A stretch of 64,000 nt of DNA from contig QKAN01000213.1 of assembly GCA_003246365.1 (NCBI GenBank), positions 1-64,000 on the forward strand, read 5' to 3'. A program made the position numbers and the translations under genes. How positions within the stretch are numbered: the first letter of the stretch is position 1; every line of letters begins with the position of its first letter. The notes below the pieces were generated by a model. That model ran no database searches and had not been told where the DNA came from. It worked only from the letters and a program-made list of their open reading frames with translations. This DNA is from Clostridia bacterium. Its GTDB lineage: Bacteria; Bacillota; Clostridia; Christensenellales; CAG-138. Shown here one piece after another: positions 9,292 to 17,667 of this stretch.

Positions 9292-9319
9292 ACAAAAGCC
9301 GCCCGAAGGCGGCTTTTGT
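9292..9319 (-). terminator. Terminator of the second liv operon
   Basis: A 12-bp stem ending in GCCGCC/GGCGGC with a tetraloop is flanked by A- and T-runs, so it can work in both directions. It lies just after the minus-strand livF stop at 9351. Confidence 0.85.
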
Positions 9320-9350
9320 TGAATTGAATATTGTGTTGATCCAGTTTAGA

Positions 9351-10061
9351 TCAGGTTCCCAGATAGGCCGCTTTGACAGCCTCGTTGACCAGGAGCTCTT
9401 TTCCGGGGCCGGTCATGGTAATTCGCCCTGTCTCAAGCACATAACCCGTATGCGCCGTTGAAAGCGCCATATTTGCGTTTTGCTCGATCAGGAGGATCGT
9501 AACGCCACGTTTGTTGATCTCCTTGATGATGCTGAAAATATCGCGCACGATCAGCGGCGCAAGACCTAGGGATGGTTCGTCCATCATCATCAACTTCGGC
9601 CTGCTCATGAGCGCGCGTCCGACCGCAAGCATCTGTTGTTCACCGCCGGAGAGCGTTCCGCCCGCCTGCCAGTTTCTTTCCTTCAGTCTGGGGAATAGTT
9701 CGTAAACCCAGTTGATATCGGGTGTGATGTCGTCTTTTCGCATATATGCGCCGACACGGAGGTTTTCGTAGACCGTTAAATCAGGAAAAATGCGGCGGCC
9801 TTCCGGCACAAGCGTAATTCCGCGGCTGACAATCATCGTCGTGTCTTTCCCGGCGATATTTTCCCCCTCAAACTCGATCGTACCGCTTTTGGGTTTTACC
9901 AGTCCCGCAATCGCGCGTAATGTGCTGCTCTTTCCCGCGCCGTTTGCGCCGATCAACGTTACGATATCGCCCTTCGGCACGTCAAAGCTGATGCCTTTTA
10001 CCGCCTCGATACCGCCGTAGTTTACCTTCAGGTCCTTGATGCTGAGTATGATGTCGCTCAT
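9351..10061 (-). CDS. livF: Branched-chain amino acid ABC transporter ATP-binding protein LivF (second copy)
   Basis: A 236-residue ATPase with Walker A GANGAGKS, signature LSGGEQQML and Walker B LMMMDEPSLGLAP. It differs enough from the first LivF in the same window that the two look like separate lineages, not a recent duplication. The start ATG overlaps the stop of livG by 4 nt (coordinates 10058-10061). It is the final gene of the minus-strand liv set, and a strong terminator follows at about 9300. Confidence 0.93.
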   Translation of the reverse strand: MSDIILSIKDLKVNYGGIEAVKGISFDVPKGDIVTLIGANGAGKSSTLRAIAGLVKPKSGTIEFEGENIAGKDTTMIVSRGITLVPEGRRIFPDLTVYENLRVGAYMRKDDITPDINWVYELFPRLKERNWQAGGTLSGGEQQMLAVGRALMSRPKLMMMDEPSLGLAPLIVRDIFSIIKEINKRGVTILLIEQNANMALSTAHTGYVLETGRITMTGPGKELLVNEAVKAAYLGT

Positions 10062-10900
10062 TCGCTCACCCCCAGATATGCATTGATCACCTTCGGGTCC
10101 GCCTGCACGACCGCGGGCGTACCTTGGCTGATCAGTTTGCCAAAGTCGATGACGTAGATCCGGTCGGAAAACTGCATAACCAAATCCATATGGTGTTCGA
10201 TCATGAACACCGTCAAATCATATTTGTTCTTGATCTGTACGATAAACTCGCCGAGCTCTTGCGTTTCCTGCGGATTCATGCCCGCGGCGGGTTCGTCCAG
10301 AAGCAACAGCTTCGGATCGGTCGCAAGCGCGCGCGCGATTTCCAACCGTCTCTGCAGGCCATACGGCAGGCTCACGGCAAGATCATCCGCATACTGCAAC
10401 AGATTCTGTTCTTCGAGCAATGCGGCTGTCTCCTCGCGCATGCGCTTCTCTTCGCCATAGGTGAGGCGAAGCGTCGCCGAGAACACATTCTGTTTTGCGC
10501 GCATGTGCTTTGCGGTCAACACGTTGTCAAACACCGTCATGCTCTTCCAAAGGCGAATGTTCTGGAACGTGCGCGCAATGCCGAGTTTCGTCACCTGATC
10601 CGGCGTGGGATCCACCGTGCGCGATGAAACATACATCTTCGCGTTTTCGCCTGCGTAGAGTTTTTTCATCTTGCCGCGCGGGTGGTTTTCCACAATGGTC
10701 TTGCCGTTGAATTGAATCTTTCCGTTCGTCGGATCATAGATACCGGTTACGCAGTTAAAGGCCGTCGTCTTACCCGCGCCGTTGGGGCCGATAAGCGCGA
10801 CGATTTCACCTTGGTTGACTTCCAGCGAGAGGTTGTTGACGGCGACGACGCCGCCGAACTGCATGGTTACGTTTTCAAGACGCAGTACGTTTTCAGGCAT
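10058..10900 (-). CDS. livG: Branched-chain amino acid ABC transporter ATP-binding protein LivG (second copy)
   Basis: A 280-residue ATPase, longer than the first LivG by about 23 residues because of an insertion near residues 75-105 (GKMKKLYAGENAKMYVSSRT), between the Walker A region and the ARTFQNIRLW motif. Walker A is GPNGAGKT, the signature LPYGLQRRLEIARAL, Walker B LLLLDEPAAGMNP. It overlaps livM by 8 nt and livF by 4 nt. Confidence 0.93.
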   Translation of the reverse strand: MPENVLRLENVTMQFGGVVAVNNLSLEVNQGEIVALIGPNGAGKTTAFNCVTGIYDPTNGKIQFNGKTIVENHPRGKMKKLYAGENAKMYVSSRTVDPTPDQVTKLGIARTFQNIRLWKSMTVFDNVLTAKHMRAKQNVFSATLRLTYGEEKRMREETAALLEEQNLLQYADDLAVSLPYGLQRRLEIARALATDPKLLLLDEPAAGMNPQETQELGEFIVQIKNKYDLTVFMIEHHMDLVMQFSDRIYVIDFGKLISQGTPAVVQADPKVINAYLGVSE

Positions 10901-12020
10901 CGATACCGCCTCCTTTCGCCGCTTTCAATGGTTTGTTTTTGTTAAATCGCCTGATCAATCCGGCGAAGGAAATCTCCTTGTCGCCCATAAGCCCTTTCGA
11001 GAAGAAGAGCACGATCATCATGATGATGATGGAGAACACGAACCGCCTAAAGCCGGAGCGGAACAAATTCGGCGCTTCGATACCGAGGAATTTACCCATA
11101 TCCAGGCCCCTGAGCCACCATTCGGAAGCCGCGATATAAAGAAACGTTGCTATGCAACTACCGGAGACGGAGCCAATACCGCCGATGACCACGATGAGCA
11201 GAATCTCATAGGTCATAGCCGCTTTAAACTGCGCCGCCTGCACAGTGTACTGGTACATTGCAAGCAATGCGCCGGAAACGCCCGCGAAAAACGAGCTGAT
11301 GACAAAGCTCATCTCTTTATGCTTGAAGAGGTTGATGCCCATCGCTTCTGCGGCAACTTCATCATCGCGAATGGCCTTAAATGCGCGCCCGTAGGACGAG
11401 TTGATCAACAATACGATCAACGCGATGCAAACCCCCGACGCGAGAAACACATATAGTGTCGGCGGAAACGGTTTGTCCGTAAACGGAATTTTTACATCGG
11501 TTAGATCGAGATAATTGCGCATGACGTTGGCGCCGTTGGTCACGGGGCCGAGCACGTCCCATTGAAAAATTGCGCGAATGATTTCGGCAAAACCGATAGT
11601 CGCGATTGCGAGATAGTCCGACTTCAACCGCAGAACCGGCAAGCCGATGAGCGCCGCAAACAGCGCCGCCGCAAGCCCCGCACAAACGAGCCCGATAAAG
11701 ATGCCCGTGTCGAATTTGATTGCCGCCTCATAGTATTTGTAGACTGACTCGGTCAGCTTTACTTCCGTCGGCATGGTGAAGATAGAATAAGTATACGCGC
11801 CGATGAGCATAAAGCCCGCCTGTCCCAGCGAGAACAGACCGGTAAAACCGTTGAGCAGGTTCATCGACACCGCAACCAGCGAATAGATCGCACCCTTTTT
11901 CAGAACCGTAAACACAATGTGGTTGGGATCCATCGTCTGTTCCAACACAGTGATCAGGATATAGATGAGGGCGATTGCCGCAAAGGCGACCCAAAGTTCC
12001 GCTTTGCTTTTCTTTTTCAT
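10893..12020 (-). CDS. livM: Branched-chain amino acid ABC transporter permease LivM (second copy)
   Basis: A 375-residue multi-pass membrane subunit. Family signs are AVSMNLLNGFTGLFSLGQAGFM near the N terminus, the SSYGRAFKAIRDDEVAAEAMGIN loop in the middle, and IGGIGSVSGSCIATFL near the C-terminal third. A GGGAGGGGACGAT stretch lies just before the ATG. It follows livH by 13 nt. Confidence 0.93.
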   Translation of the reverse strand: MKKKSKAELWVAFAAIALIYILITVLEQTMDPNHIVFTVLKKGAIYSLVAVSMNLLNGFTGLFSLGQAGFMLIGAYTYSIFTMPTEVKLTESVYKYYEAAIKFDTGIFIGLVCAGLAAALFAALIGLPVLRLKSDYLAIATIGFAEIIRAIFQWDVLGPVTNGANVMRNYLDLTDVKIPFTDKPFPPTLYVFLASGVCIALIVLLINSSYGRAFKAIRDDEVAAEAMGINLFKHKEMSFVISSFFAGVSGALLAMYQYTVQAAQFKAAMTYEILLIVVIGGIGSVSGSCIATFLYIAASEWWLRGLDMGKFLGIEAPNLFRSGFRRFVFSIIIMMIVLFFSKGLMGDKEISFAGLIRRFNKNKPLKAAKGGGIDA

Positions 12021-12033
12021 ATCGTCCCCTCCC

Positions 12034-12948
12034 TTATGCCTTGTCCGTGGCTTTTTCGCCGAACAGACCGGTAGGCTTGACCACGAGAATGATGATCAAC
12101 AACGCGAATGTAAACGCATCCGAAAACGTCGTCCAACCGCTTCCACCGAATCCGAAGATCGACGTTCCGCCCTTGATGATATTCTCCGCGATGCCAATGA
12201 TAAACGCGCCGATCACCGCGCCGGGAATGCTGCCGATTCCACCGAATACCGCGGCGACGAAGCACTTTAGTCCCGGCATGCTGCCGGAGATGGGCGTAAC
12301 CGACGCATAGTTGGTGAAATAGAGCATAGAACCGACCGCCGCGAGGAAAGAACCGATGATAAACGTAGTCGAGATAACAGTGTTGATCTTGATTCCCATC
12401 AATCGGCTGGTTTCAAAATCTTTGGAAACAGCGCGCATCGCCATGCCGACCTTGGTGTATTTAATCAGCAGCGAGAGCAGCACCACAAGCACAAGCGTGA
12501 GAATCGGCGTTACCACCGTAACCATTTTCGTTGTCGATCCCCAAATGGTTACCGTTTGACTCAACCAGGGAATCGCAGGATACACCTTGGCAAGGCCGCC
12601 GGTAAAATATAACGCAGCATTCTGAAGCAGATACGATACGCCGATCGCACTGATCATAACGGACATACGCGGCGCCGTGCGGAGCGGTTTATAAGCCGCG
12701 CGCTCAATAATAAACCCGAGCACAACGGTCATAACCAGCACGAGCGGAATCGCAACCGTAACCGGCAAAGCCGTCGAAAGATACACCATCATAAGACCAG
12801 CGCACATGAATACGTCGCCATGCGCAAAGTTGATCAGGCGCAAGATACCGTATACCATTGTGTACCCGATGGCAATCAGCGCATATTGGCCGCCGACCGA
12901 TATTCCCGACAGAATATAGGAGAGGTTGGCGTGCAAAAATTCAAGCAT
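12034..12948 (-). CDS. livH: Branched-chain amino acid ABC transporter permease LivH (second copy)
   Basis: A 304-residue permease from the ATG at 12948. The open frame reaches 13026, but the ATG at 12948 has GGAGGCAAA directly before it and starts at the normal LivH N terminus (MLEFLHANLSYILSGISVGG). Internal marks are LRLINFAHGDVFMCAGL and GGIGSIPGAVIGAFIIG. It pairs with LivM to form the membrane channel. Confidence 0.92.
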   Translation of the reverse strand: MLEFLHANLSYILSGISVGGQYALIAIGYTMVYGILRLINFAHGDVFMCAGLMMVYLSTALPVTVAIPLVLVMTVVLGFIIERAAYKPLRTAPRMSVMISAIGVSYLLQNAALYFTGGLAKVYPAIPWLSQTVTIWGSTTKMVTVVTPILTLVLVVLLSLLIKYTKVGMAMRAVSKDFETSRLMGIKINTVISTTFIIGSFLAAVGSMLYFTNYASVTPISGSMPGLKCFVAAVFGGIGSIPGAVIGAFIIGIAENIIKGGTSIFGFGGSGWTTFSDAFTFALLIIILVVKPTGLFGEKATDKA

Positions 12949-13081
12949 TTGTTTGCCTCCATCTATGCCGCTTGAACCGGAAACGACACGCATTCCCGCT
13001 TCAAGCGGCATCCAAATACGAAACACGGCGGCAGTCCGCCGCTTTGATCAATCATACAACAAAAAACAACCTGTTACAAAG

Positions 13082-13110
13082 TACGGCGGGGGCTGGTCGC
13101 CCCCGCCGTA
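13082..13110 (-). other. Intercistronic hairpin between livK and livH (second operon)
   Basis: A perfect 12-bp GC-rich stem (82-93 against 99-110) closes a 5-nt loop. There is no U-run after it on the minus strand, so it is more likely an mRNA stabiliser or partial attenuator than a full terminator. Its place after the binding-protein gene mirrors the hairpin at 1387-1420. Confidence 0.8.
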
Positions 13111-13125
13111 TCCGTTTGAAGGGAA

Positions 13126-14328
13126 TTAACCGATTGTAACCGCGGGCAGAGCATCCCATGCGCCGGTTTCAGTGTTGCAATGTTTGACATATGCGGTGTT
13201 GCGAATTGCGTCGCCGTTGACCTGATCAAGCGCGATCGGGCCGGAAACGCCTTCGTAGGTGGTGCTCCAGAGAGCGGTCATGATGGCGGCGGGGTCAATG
13301 CTGCCGGCCGTCTTCATGGCTTCGAGCGCAAAGAAGTATGCGTCGTAACCCATTGCGGTAACCGCGGCAACGGTGTCGTCGCCGCCGTTGTTGGCAAGCA
13401 GGGTGGAATCCGAACCGACCCAGGCTTTGAAGCCGGCGTCGAATTCAGCATTTGCGCCCTCGGGATAGAAGGTTGTGACGGTGATGTCAACATTCTTGCC
13501 CTTTGCAGCCTGAAGGATAACGTTGCTGTCCCATGTATCGCCCGCGAGAATCGGCATGCCGAGCGCCTGCGATTCCGCCTGGTCAATGATGAGCTGCGCC
13601 GCCTCGGTGGACACCGGCGAGAAGAAGACCTGCGCGCCGCTGTTCTTTGCGTTGTTGATGTAGCTGGTGAAGTCGCTGTTGCCATCCGGGAAGGTGTCCT
13701 GCACGCAGGTACCGCCGAGGGCTTCAAACGCCTTGACGAAGTAGTTCACCAAACCGCCGGAGTAATCGTCGCCCAGTTTGGAGAGGCAGTATGCGGTCGT
13801 CACGCCGAGCGTGCTGAACGCATAGTTCGCAAGAACGGTGCCCTGGAACGGATCGAGGAAGCAGATGCGGAAATAGTGCGTGTTTCCTTCGGTAACCTGC
13901 GGGTTGGTGCAGGTGATGCCGATGCAGGGGATGCCGGCTGCTTCAAACGTCGGAGAAGCGGCGATGGACACGCCCGAGCCATAGGAACCGAGCACGACAG
14001 ACACGCCCGCCGAAACCAGCGTGGACGCGGCAGAAGCGGCCTTGTCATTGGAGCTCTCGTTGTCTACCTTGACGAGCTGCACATCATACGTCGTTCCGTT
14101 GATTTCAACGGTAGGGCTGACGGAGTTTGCATATTCGATGCCAAGGGTTTCCTGTTTACCGCCCGCGCCGTTATCGCCGGATGCGGGTTCGTAAATGCCG
14201 ATTTTTACGACGGGATTACCGGAAGCGGACTCATCCGCCGCGGTGGCGTCGCTCGCGGCAGGTGCCGCGCAAGCGGCAAACGACGCGACAAGAACGAGCG
14301 CCAAGAGAATGGCTACTACTTTCTTCAT
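13126..14328 (-). CDS. livK: Branched-chain amino acid ABC transporter, substrate-binding lipoprotein (second copy)
   Basis: A 400-residue lipoprotein with the lipidated cysteine at residue 20 (SFAAC), a short acidic/Ser linker, then a type I periplasmic-binding fold starting VVKIGIYEPASGDNGAGGKQ. The pocket region differs from the first LivK, so the ligand may differ. GGAGG is found about 8 nt upstream of the ATG. It is first in a livK-H-M-G-F minus-strand operon with its own promoter at 14412-14440. Confidence 0.93.
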   Translation of the reverse strand: MKKVVAILLALVLVASFAACAAPAASDATAADESASGNPVVKIGIYEPASGDNGAGGKQETLGIEYANSVSPTVEINGTTYDVQLVKVDNESSNDKAASAASTLVSAGVSVVLGSYGSGVSIAASPTFEAAGIPCIGITCTNPQVTEGNTHYFRICFLDPFQGTVLANYAFSTLGVTTAYCLSKLGDDYSGGLVNYFVKAFEALGGTCVQDTFPDGNSDFTSYINNAKNSGAQVFFSPVSTEAAQLIIDQAESQALGMPILAGDTWDSNVILQAAKGKNVDITVTTFYPEGANAEFDAGFKAWVGSDSTLLANNGGDDTVAAVTAMGYDAYFFALEAMKTAGSIDPAAIMTALWSTTYEGVSGPIALDQVNGDAIRNTAYVKHCNTETGAWDALPAVTIG

Positions 14329-14379
14329 GACTGTTTTTCCTCCAATTTAATTTTAGAAGTATCTGTCTGGACAAGGACA

Positions 14380-14400
14380 TCGGCACAAAATTTGTGCCGA
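14380..14400 (-). other. 21-nt palindrome in the second livK leader
   Basis: Two perfect 10-nt arms (TCGGCACAAA and TTTGTGCCGA) flank one central base. On the minus strand it lies just downstream of the promoter, so it is at or near the 5' end of the mRNA and could be either an operator or a protective 5' hairpin. Confidence 0.65.
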
Positions 14401-14411
14401 GGTCTAGCCAA

Positions 14412-14440
14412 ATTATAAACTTCATAAAACTGGTATGCAA
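14412..14440 (-). promoter_or_regulatory. Promoter of the second liv operon
   Basis: Read on the minus strand, TTGCAT (14435-14440) is followed by 17 bp and TATAAT (14412-14417). It points at livK and is 84 bp from its start codon. Confidence 0.8.
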
Positions 14441-14445
14441 TACCA
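14431..14445. promoter_or_regulatory. Candidate operator over the liv promoter -35
   Basis: TGGTAT-GCA-ATACCA is a perfect 6-3-6 dyad that covers the whole -35 box of the livK promoter. A dyad there would normally act as a repressor site; the regulator is not identified. Confidence 0.5.
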
Positions 14446-14713
14446 ATATGCACTTCCTATGCAATATATAATTTTGGAATTCCTGGCTGCTCAAATATTC
14501 GTTAAAAATGCAACATTGCCCATAAAAAGCGATGTTTAAAGCATTTTTACACATATACGACTTCTATTACACCGTAACGTTATATCGCGCGTTGACAACA
14601 AAAAACGTCAGTACAAATGAATATAAATCAGATAAAATGACGTTTCTTTCATTTTTACCGCTGTCAGGCGTGTCACTTTCCGATGCGAGTCGTATGAAAT
14701 TTTTCATTGTTTA

Positions 14714-14742
14714 TTGACAAGGTTCCGTTTTTTTTATATACT
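14714..14742 (+). promoter_or_regulatory. Promoter of the pyrimidine operon
   Basis: TTGACA at 14714-14719, 17 bp spacer, TATACT at 14737-14742. Transcription should begin near 14750, giving a leader of about 318 nt before pyrB. The region from 14446 to 14713 upstream holds no gene that I can support; it contains one inverted repeat, AAACGTCA at 14603-14610 with TGACGTTT at 14638-14645. Confidence 0.85.
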
Positions 14743-14782
14743 GCTCAAAATGAGTAAAAAAGAATGAAAGGAAGGAAACAGA

Positions 14783-15001
14783 ATGAACCCGCGGGTGGAT
14801 GCTGGAAAAACTGTAAACCGTCTCCGTTCTCCCCGTGTTCCCTCCGTTCTTCCCCATTTCATTTTCGTTTTCAAAGCTTTGACGAAAGGAATTTTCCTTT
14901 TTGATCAAAGCTTTTTTATTAGCCGTTTACATCAGCTTCGTGTTCACAACAAGCTTTCCATTTTTCCATTTAATATTTGTTTTTTGACACCGGCGTTGTA
15001 A
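14783..15001 (+). CDS. Leader peptide ORF of the pyrimidine operon
   Basis: A 72-codon ORF with AAGGAAGG seven bases before its ATG. It is rich in Phe, Leu and Arg and has no resemblance to an enzyme. It crosses a C/U-rich stretch (about 14819-14872), all of terminator 1, and stops with TAA inside the loop of terminator 2. This matches the layout of the E. coli pyrBI leader, where a translating ribosome breaks the terminator when UTP is scarce. It is interpreted as a regulatory peptide, not a functional product. A rival frame from ATG 14764 lacks a ribosome site and ends in the terminator 1 stem. Confidence 0.6.
   Translation: MNPRVDAGKTVNRLRSPRVPSVLPHFIFVFKALTKGIFLFDQSFFISRLHQLRVHNKLSIFPFNICFLTPAL
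14873..14917 (+). terminator. pyr leader attenuator, terminator 1
   Basis: An outer 10-bp stem (AAAGCTTTGA at 73-82 with 105-114) and an inner 7-bp stem (AAAGGAA with TTCCTTT) form one long hairpin followed by TTTATT. It is inside the leader ORF and upstream of pyrB, so it must be read through for pyr expression. Confidence 0.8.
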
Positions 15002-15015
15002 CCGGTGTTTTTTTA
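14987..15015 (+). terminator. pyr leader attenuator, terminator 2
   Basis: ACACCGG (14987-14993) pairs with CCGGTGT (15002-15008) around an 8-nt loop, followed by a run of seven or eight T. The leader-ORF stop codon is in the loop. It is 52 nt before the pyrB start. Confidence 0.8.
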
Positions 15016-15067
15016 TGGCCACATCCGCCGACAGCGGGGAGCGAACGAAAAGGAGAGAGAAAACAAA

Positions 15068-16000
15068 ATGCTGAAAGACAAAAGCCTCATCGCACCAAGC
15101 GACTTCACTCTGGAGGAAATTGGAGAACTGCTTGCGCGCGCAGAGCGCATCATCGAATCCCCGGCGCGCTATGCGGACGTTTGCAAAGGAAAGATTCTTG
15201 CAAGTCTGTTTTACGAACCCTCTACCCGCACAAAGTTTTCCTTCGACGCGGCGATGCTTCGCCTCGGCGGCAACACGCTCGGCTTCTCCGACCCGAACAC
15301 CTCCAGCACGGCAAAAGGCGAAACGATAGCGGACAGCGCGCGCACGGTCGGTAAATACGCCGACGTGATCGTCGTTCGCCATCCCAAAGAAGGCACGGCA
15401 AAGCTCATGAGCCGCTATGCCGACTGTCCGGTCATCAACGCGGGCGACGGCGGACACCACCACCCGACACAGACCCTGACGGACCTTCTGACCATACGGC
15501 ACTACAAGGGATCGTTCGACGGGCTGACGGTCGGGTTCTGCGGCGACCTGAAATTCGGTCGGACGATTCACTCGCTCTCAACCTGCCTCGCACGGTATCA
15601 AAACGTGCACTTCATCTTCATCTCACCGGAAGAGTTGACCATGCCGGCCTTCGTAAAAGAAGAGCTGATCGAAAAAGGCGTGCAGTTCACGGAAACAACC
15701 GATCTGGAAGGCAGCATCTCGCAGCTGGATGTGCTCTACATGTCCCGCGTACAGCGCGAACGGTTCATCAGCGAAGAGGAATACCTCCGCCTGAAAGACT
15801 ACTTCATCCTCACAACTGAGAAAATGGAACTGGCGAAGCCGGATATGATCGTCATGCACCCCCTGCCGCGCGTCAACGAAATCTCAACCGACGTCGACGC
15901 GGACCCCCGCGCAGCATACTTTGAGCAAGTGAAATTCGGTATGTACATCCGCATGTCGCTCATCATGAGCCTGCTCGGCGCGGAAGAACCGCGCGCCTAA
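15068..16000 (+). CDS. pyrB: Aspartate carbamoyltransferase catalytic subunit
   Basis: Carries out the first committed step of pyrimidine synthesis: carbamoyl phosphate plus aspartate to carbamoyl aspartate. The 310-residue product has the carbamoyl-phosphate loop FYEPSTRTKFSFDAAM, the HPKEGTA stretch, and the C-terminal MHPLPRVNEI with the conserved HPLPR. The start at 15068 has AAGGAGAGAG upstream; the longer frame from 15005 begins inside terminator 2. pyrI follows by 26 nt, so the enzyme is the regulated class B type. Confidence 0.95.
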   Translation: MLKDKSLIAPSDFTLEEIGELLARAERIIESPARYADVCKGKILASLFYEPSTRTKFSFDAAMLRLGGNTLGFSDPNTSSTAKGETIADSARTVGKYADVIVVRHPKEGTAKLMSRYADCPVINAGDGGHHHPTQTLTDLLTIRHYKGSFDGLTVGFCGDLKFGRTIHSLSTCLARYQNVHFIFISPEELTMPAFVKEELIEKGVQFTETTDLEGSISQLDVLYMSRVQRERFISEEEYLRLKDYFILTTEKMELAKPDMIVMHPLPRVNEISTDVDADPRAAYFEQVKFGMYIRMSLIMSLLGAEEPRA

Positions 16001-16026
16001 CCAGCACAACACAGGAGGAAAGCGAA

Positions 16027-16449
16027 ATGATTAACGTATCGAAACTGAAAGAAGGCATCGTGATCGACCATATCCTCGCGGGTCACGGTTATAAAATTTT
16101 TCAACAACTCGGGCTGGATCTGCTCGACGGTGTGGTCGTGCTGATGCGAAACGTGGACAGTACAAAGATGGGAAAAAAAGACCTGATCAAAATCGAGACG
16201 GATTTGAACCTTGACCTCGACGTGCTCGGCCTCATCGACCCGAATGTCACCATCAACTATGTAAAAAACGGCGAACGCGTCAACAAAGTAAGCCTGACGC
16301 CGCCGCAGACGGTAACAGGCATACTAACCTGCAAAAACCCGCGCTGCATCACCAATCAGGAGCACATACACGACGTGAAGTTCTACCTTGTAGACGCGGC
16401 AACAAACCAGTACGCCTGCGAATACTGCGACGCGCGCACGCGCCTGTAA
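16027..16449 (+). CDS. pyrI: Aspartate carbamoyltransferase regulatory subunit
   Basis: A 140-residue subunit that binds nucleotide effectors and joins PyrB trimers. The N-terminal allosteric domain begins MINVSKLKEGIVIDHI; the C-terminal zinc domain has four cysteines in CKNPRCITNQEH and CEYCDAR. The full set of zinc ligands argues that it is functional. AGGAGGAAAGCGAA precedes the ATG. Its presence predicts CTP/UTP feedback on PyrB in addition to leader control. Confidence 0.95.
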   Translation: MINVSKLKEGIVIDHILAGHGYKIFQQLGLDLLDGVVVLMRNVDSTKMGKKDLIKIETDLNLDLDVLGLIDPNVTINYVKNGERVNKVSLTPPQTVTGILTCKNPRCITNQEHIHDVKFYLVDAATNQYACEYCDARTRL

Positions 16450-16483
16450 CCCAACCACACGCGCAAACGAAAGGAGAAACGGC

Positions 16484-17644
16484 ATGAAAACACTGTATCG
16501 AAACGCGAGATTGATCGACGCGAACGAGGATTGCTACGGCGATCTGCTCGTTGAAGACGGAAAAATTCTGTTTCGCGGCCCCCTCTGCTGGCAAAAAGCG
16601 GATCAGGTGATCGATATGCGGCGAAACGCGATCATGCCGGCGTTTATCGATCTGCACTGCCACCTGCGCGACCCGGGCTATCCGCAAAAGGAAACCATGG
16701 AAACGGGCATGCGCGCAGCGCTCAAGGGCGGATATGCGCACCTCATCGCGATGGCAAACACCAACCCCGTCATCTCCACCCCCGCGCTGGTAGAAGCAAA
16801 CCACGCGAAAGCAACGCGCCTGCATCTTTGCAACCTCACGCAGGCCGCAGCCGCCGGAGAATCGCTCGGCGACGAAGCGCCGACCGACCGCGCCGCACTC
16901 AGCCGGGTTACCAAGGTGTTCTCCAACGACGGCAAAACGATCTTCTCGGACGAGTTCATGCGCCAGCTTCTGCTCGACTCGACGAAATACGGATTTATCA
17001 TCAGCACGCACTGCCAGCCGGAGCGCAAGATAGTAGAGCGGGATATCCGCCTGCTGCGCGAAGTCGGCGGCAACCTGCACATCGGCCACATCAGCCGCGC
17101 AGAAACAGTGCAGATGGTGCGCGACGCGAAGGCGGAAGGCCTGCATCTCACCTGCGAGGTAACGCCGCACCACCTCTTCGGATGGGACAACGACTATAAA
17201 GTGAATCCTCCGATGCGCACGCGCGCGGATGTGGAAGCGCTGATCGAAGGAATCAAGGACGGCACGGTCGACTGCCTTGCAACCGACCACGCGCCGCACA
17301 CGCCGGAGGATAAGGCAAGCGGAATGGCGGGCATCAGCAACATCGAATACGCCTTTTCGGTCTACCTCAAAGTGTTCACCGAAAACGGCATCCCGCTCAC
17401 AAGACTATCCGAGATGCTCTCCTTCAACCCCGCAAAGAGGCTAGGCCTGCAAGCAGGGCTCCTGCGCCCCGGATATTCGGCGGATCTTGCCGCACTAGCC
17501 GTAGAAGAAGAAAGCGAGATCGACGCCTACGCCATGATCTCCCGCTCGCACAACACGCCTTTTCACGGCAGAGCGGTGCAGGGGCGGGTGCTCAAGACCA
17601 TCATTGAAGGCGAAACCAAATACGAATACGGAACAGCAATCTGA
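16484..17644 (+). CDS. pyrC: Dihydroorotase
   Basis: Closes carbamoyl aspartate to dihydroorotate. The 386-residue protein is a class I (PyrC/AllB-like) amidohydrolase: zinc-binding DLHCHLRDPG near residue 53, a later ISTHCQPER, the GHIS histidine, and the catalytic aspartate in ATDHAPHTPEDK. It sits after pyrI by 34 nt with AAAGGAGAAACGGC before the ATG. Confidence 0.95.
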   Translation: MKTLYRNARLIDANEDCYGDLLVEDGKILFRGPLCWQKADQVIDMRRNAIMPAFIDLHCHLRDPGYPQKETMETGMRAALKGGYAHLIAMANTNPVISTPALVEANHAKATRLHLCNLTQAAAAGESLGDEAPTDRAALSRVTKVFSNDGKTIFSDEFMRQLLLDSTKYGFIISTHCQPERKIVERDIRLLREVGGNLHIGHISRAETVQMVRDAKAEGLHLTCEVTPHHLFGWDNDYKVNPPMRTRADVEALIEGIKDGTVDCLATDHAPHTPEDKASGMAGISNIEYAFSVYLKVFTENGIPLTRLSEMLSFNPAKRLGLQAGLLRPGYSADLAALAVEEESEIDAYAMISRSHNTPFHGRAVQGRVLKTIIEGETKYEYGTAI

Positions 17645-17667
17645 TCTAACAGGAGGAGAAATCAAAA

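Noticed and set aside
13180-14418. 412-codon plus-strand ORF opposite the second livK
   Set aside because: Same reason: it is antisense to a clear binding protein, and has no ribosome site or family pattern.
14592-14620. TTGACA at 14592 as a second promoter
   Set aside because: No acceptable -10 at 16-18 bp; the TTGACA at 14714 has a good one.
14764-14905. Alternative leader ORF in the pyr leader (ATG 14764, stop in the terminator 1 stem)
   Set aside because: No ribosome site; the overlapping 14783 frame has AAGGAAGG at the right distance. Kept in mind because its stop lies in the terminator.
14743-15067. PyrR-binding loop or anti-terminator in the pyr leader
   Set aside because: I looked for the conserved PyrR loop sequence and for a competing stem with terminator 1 and found neither.
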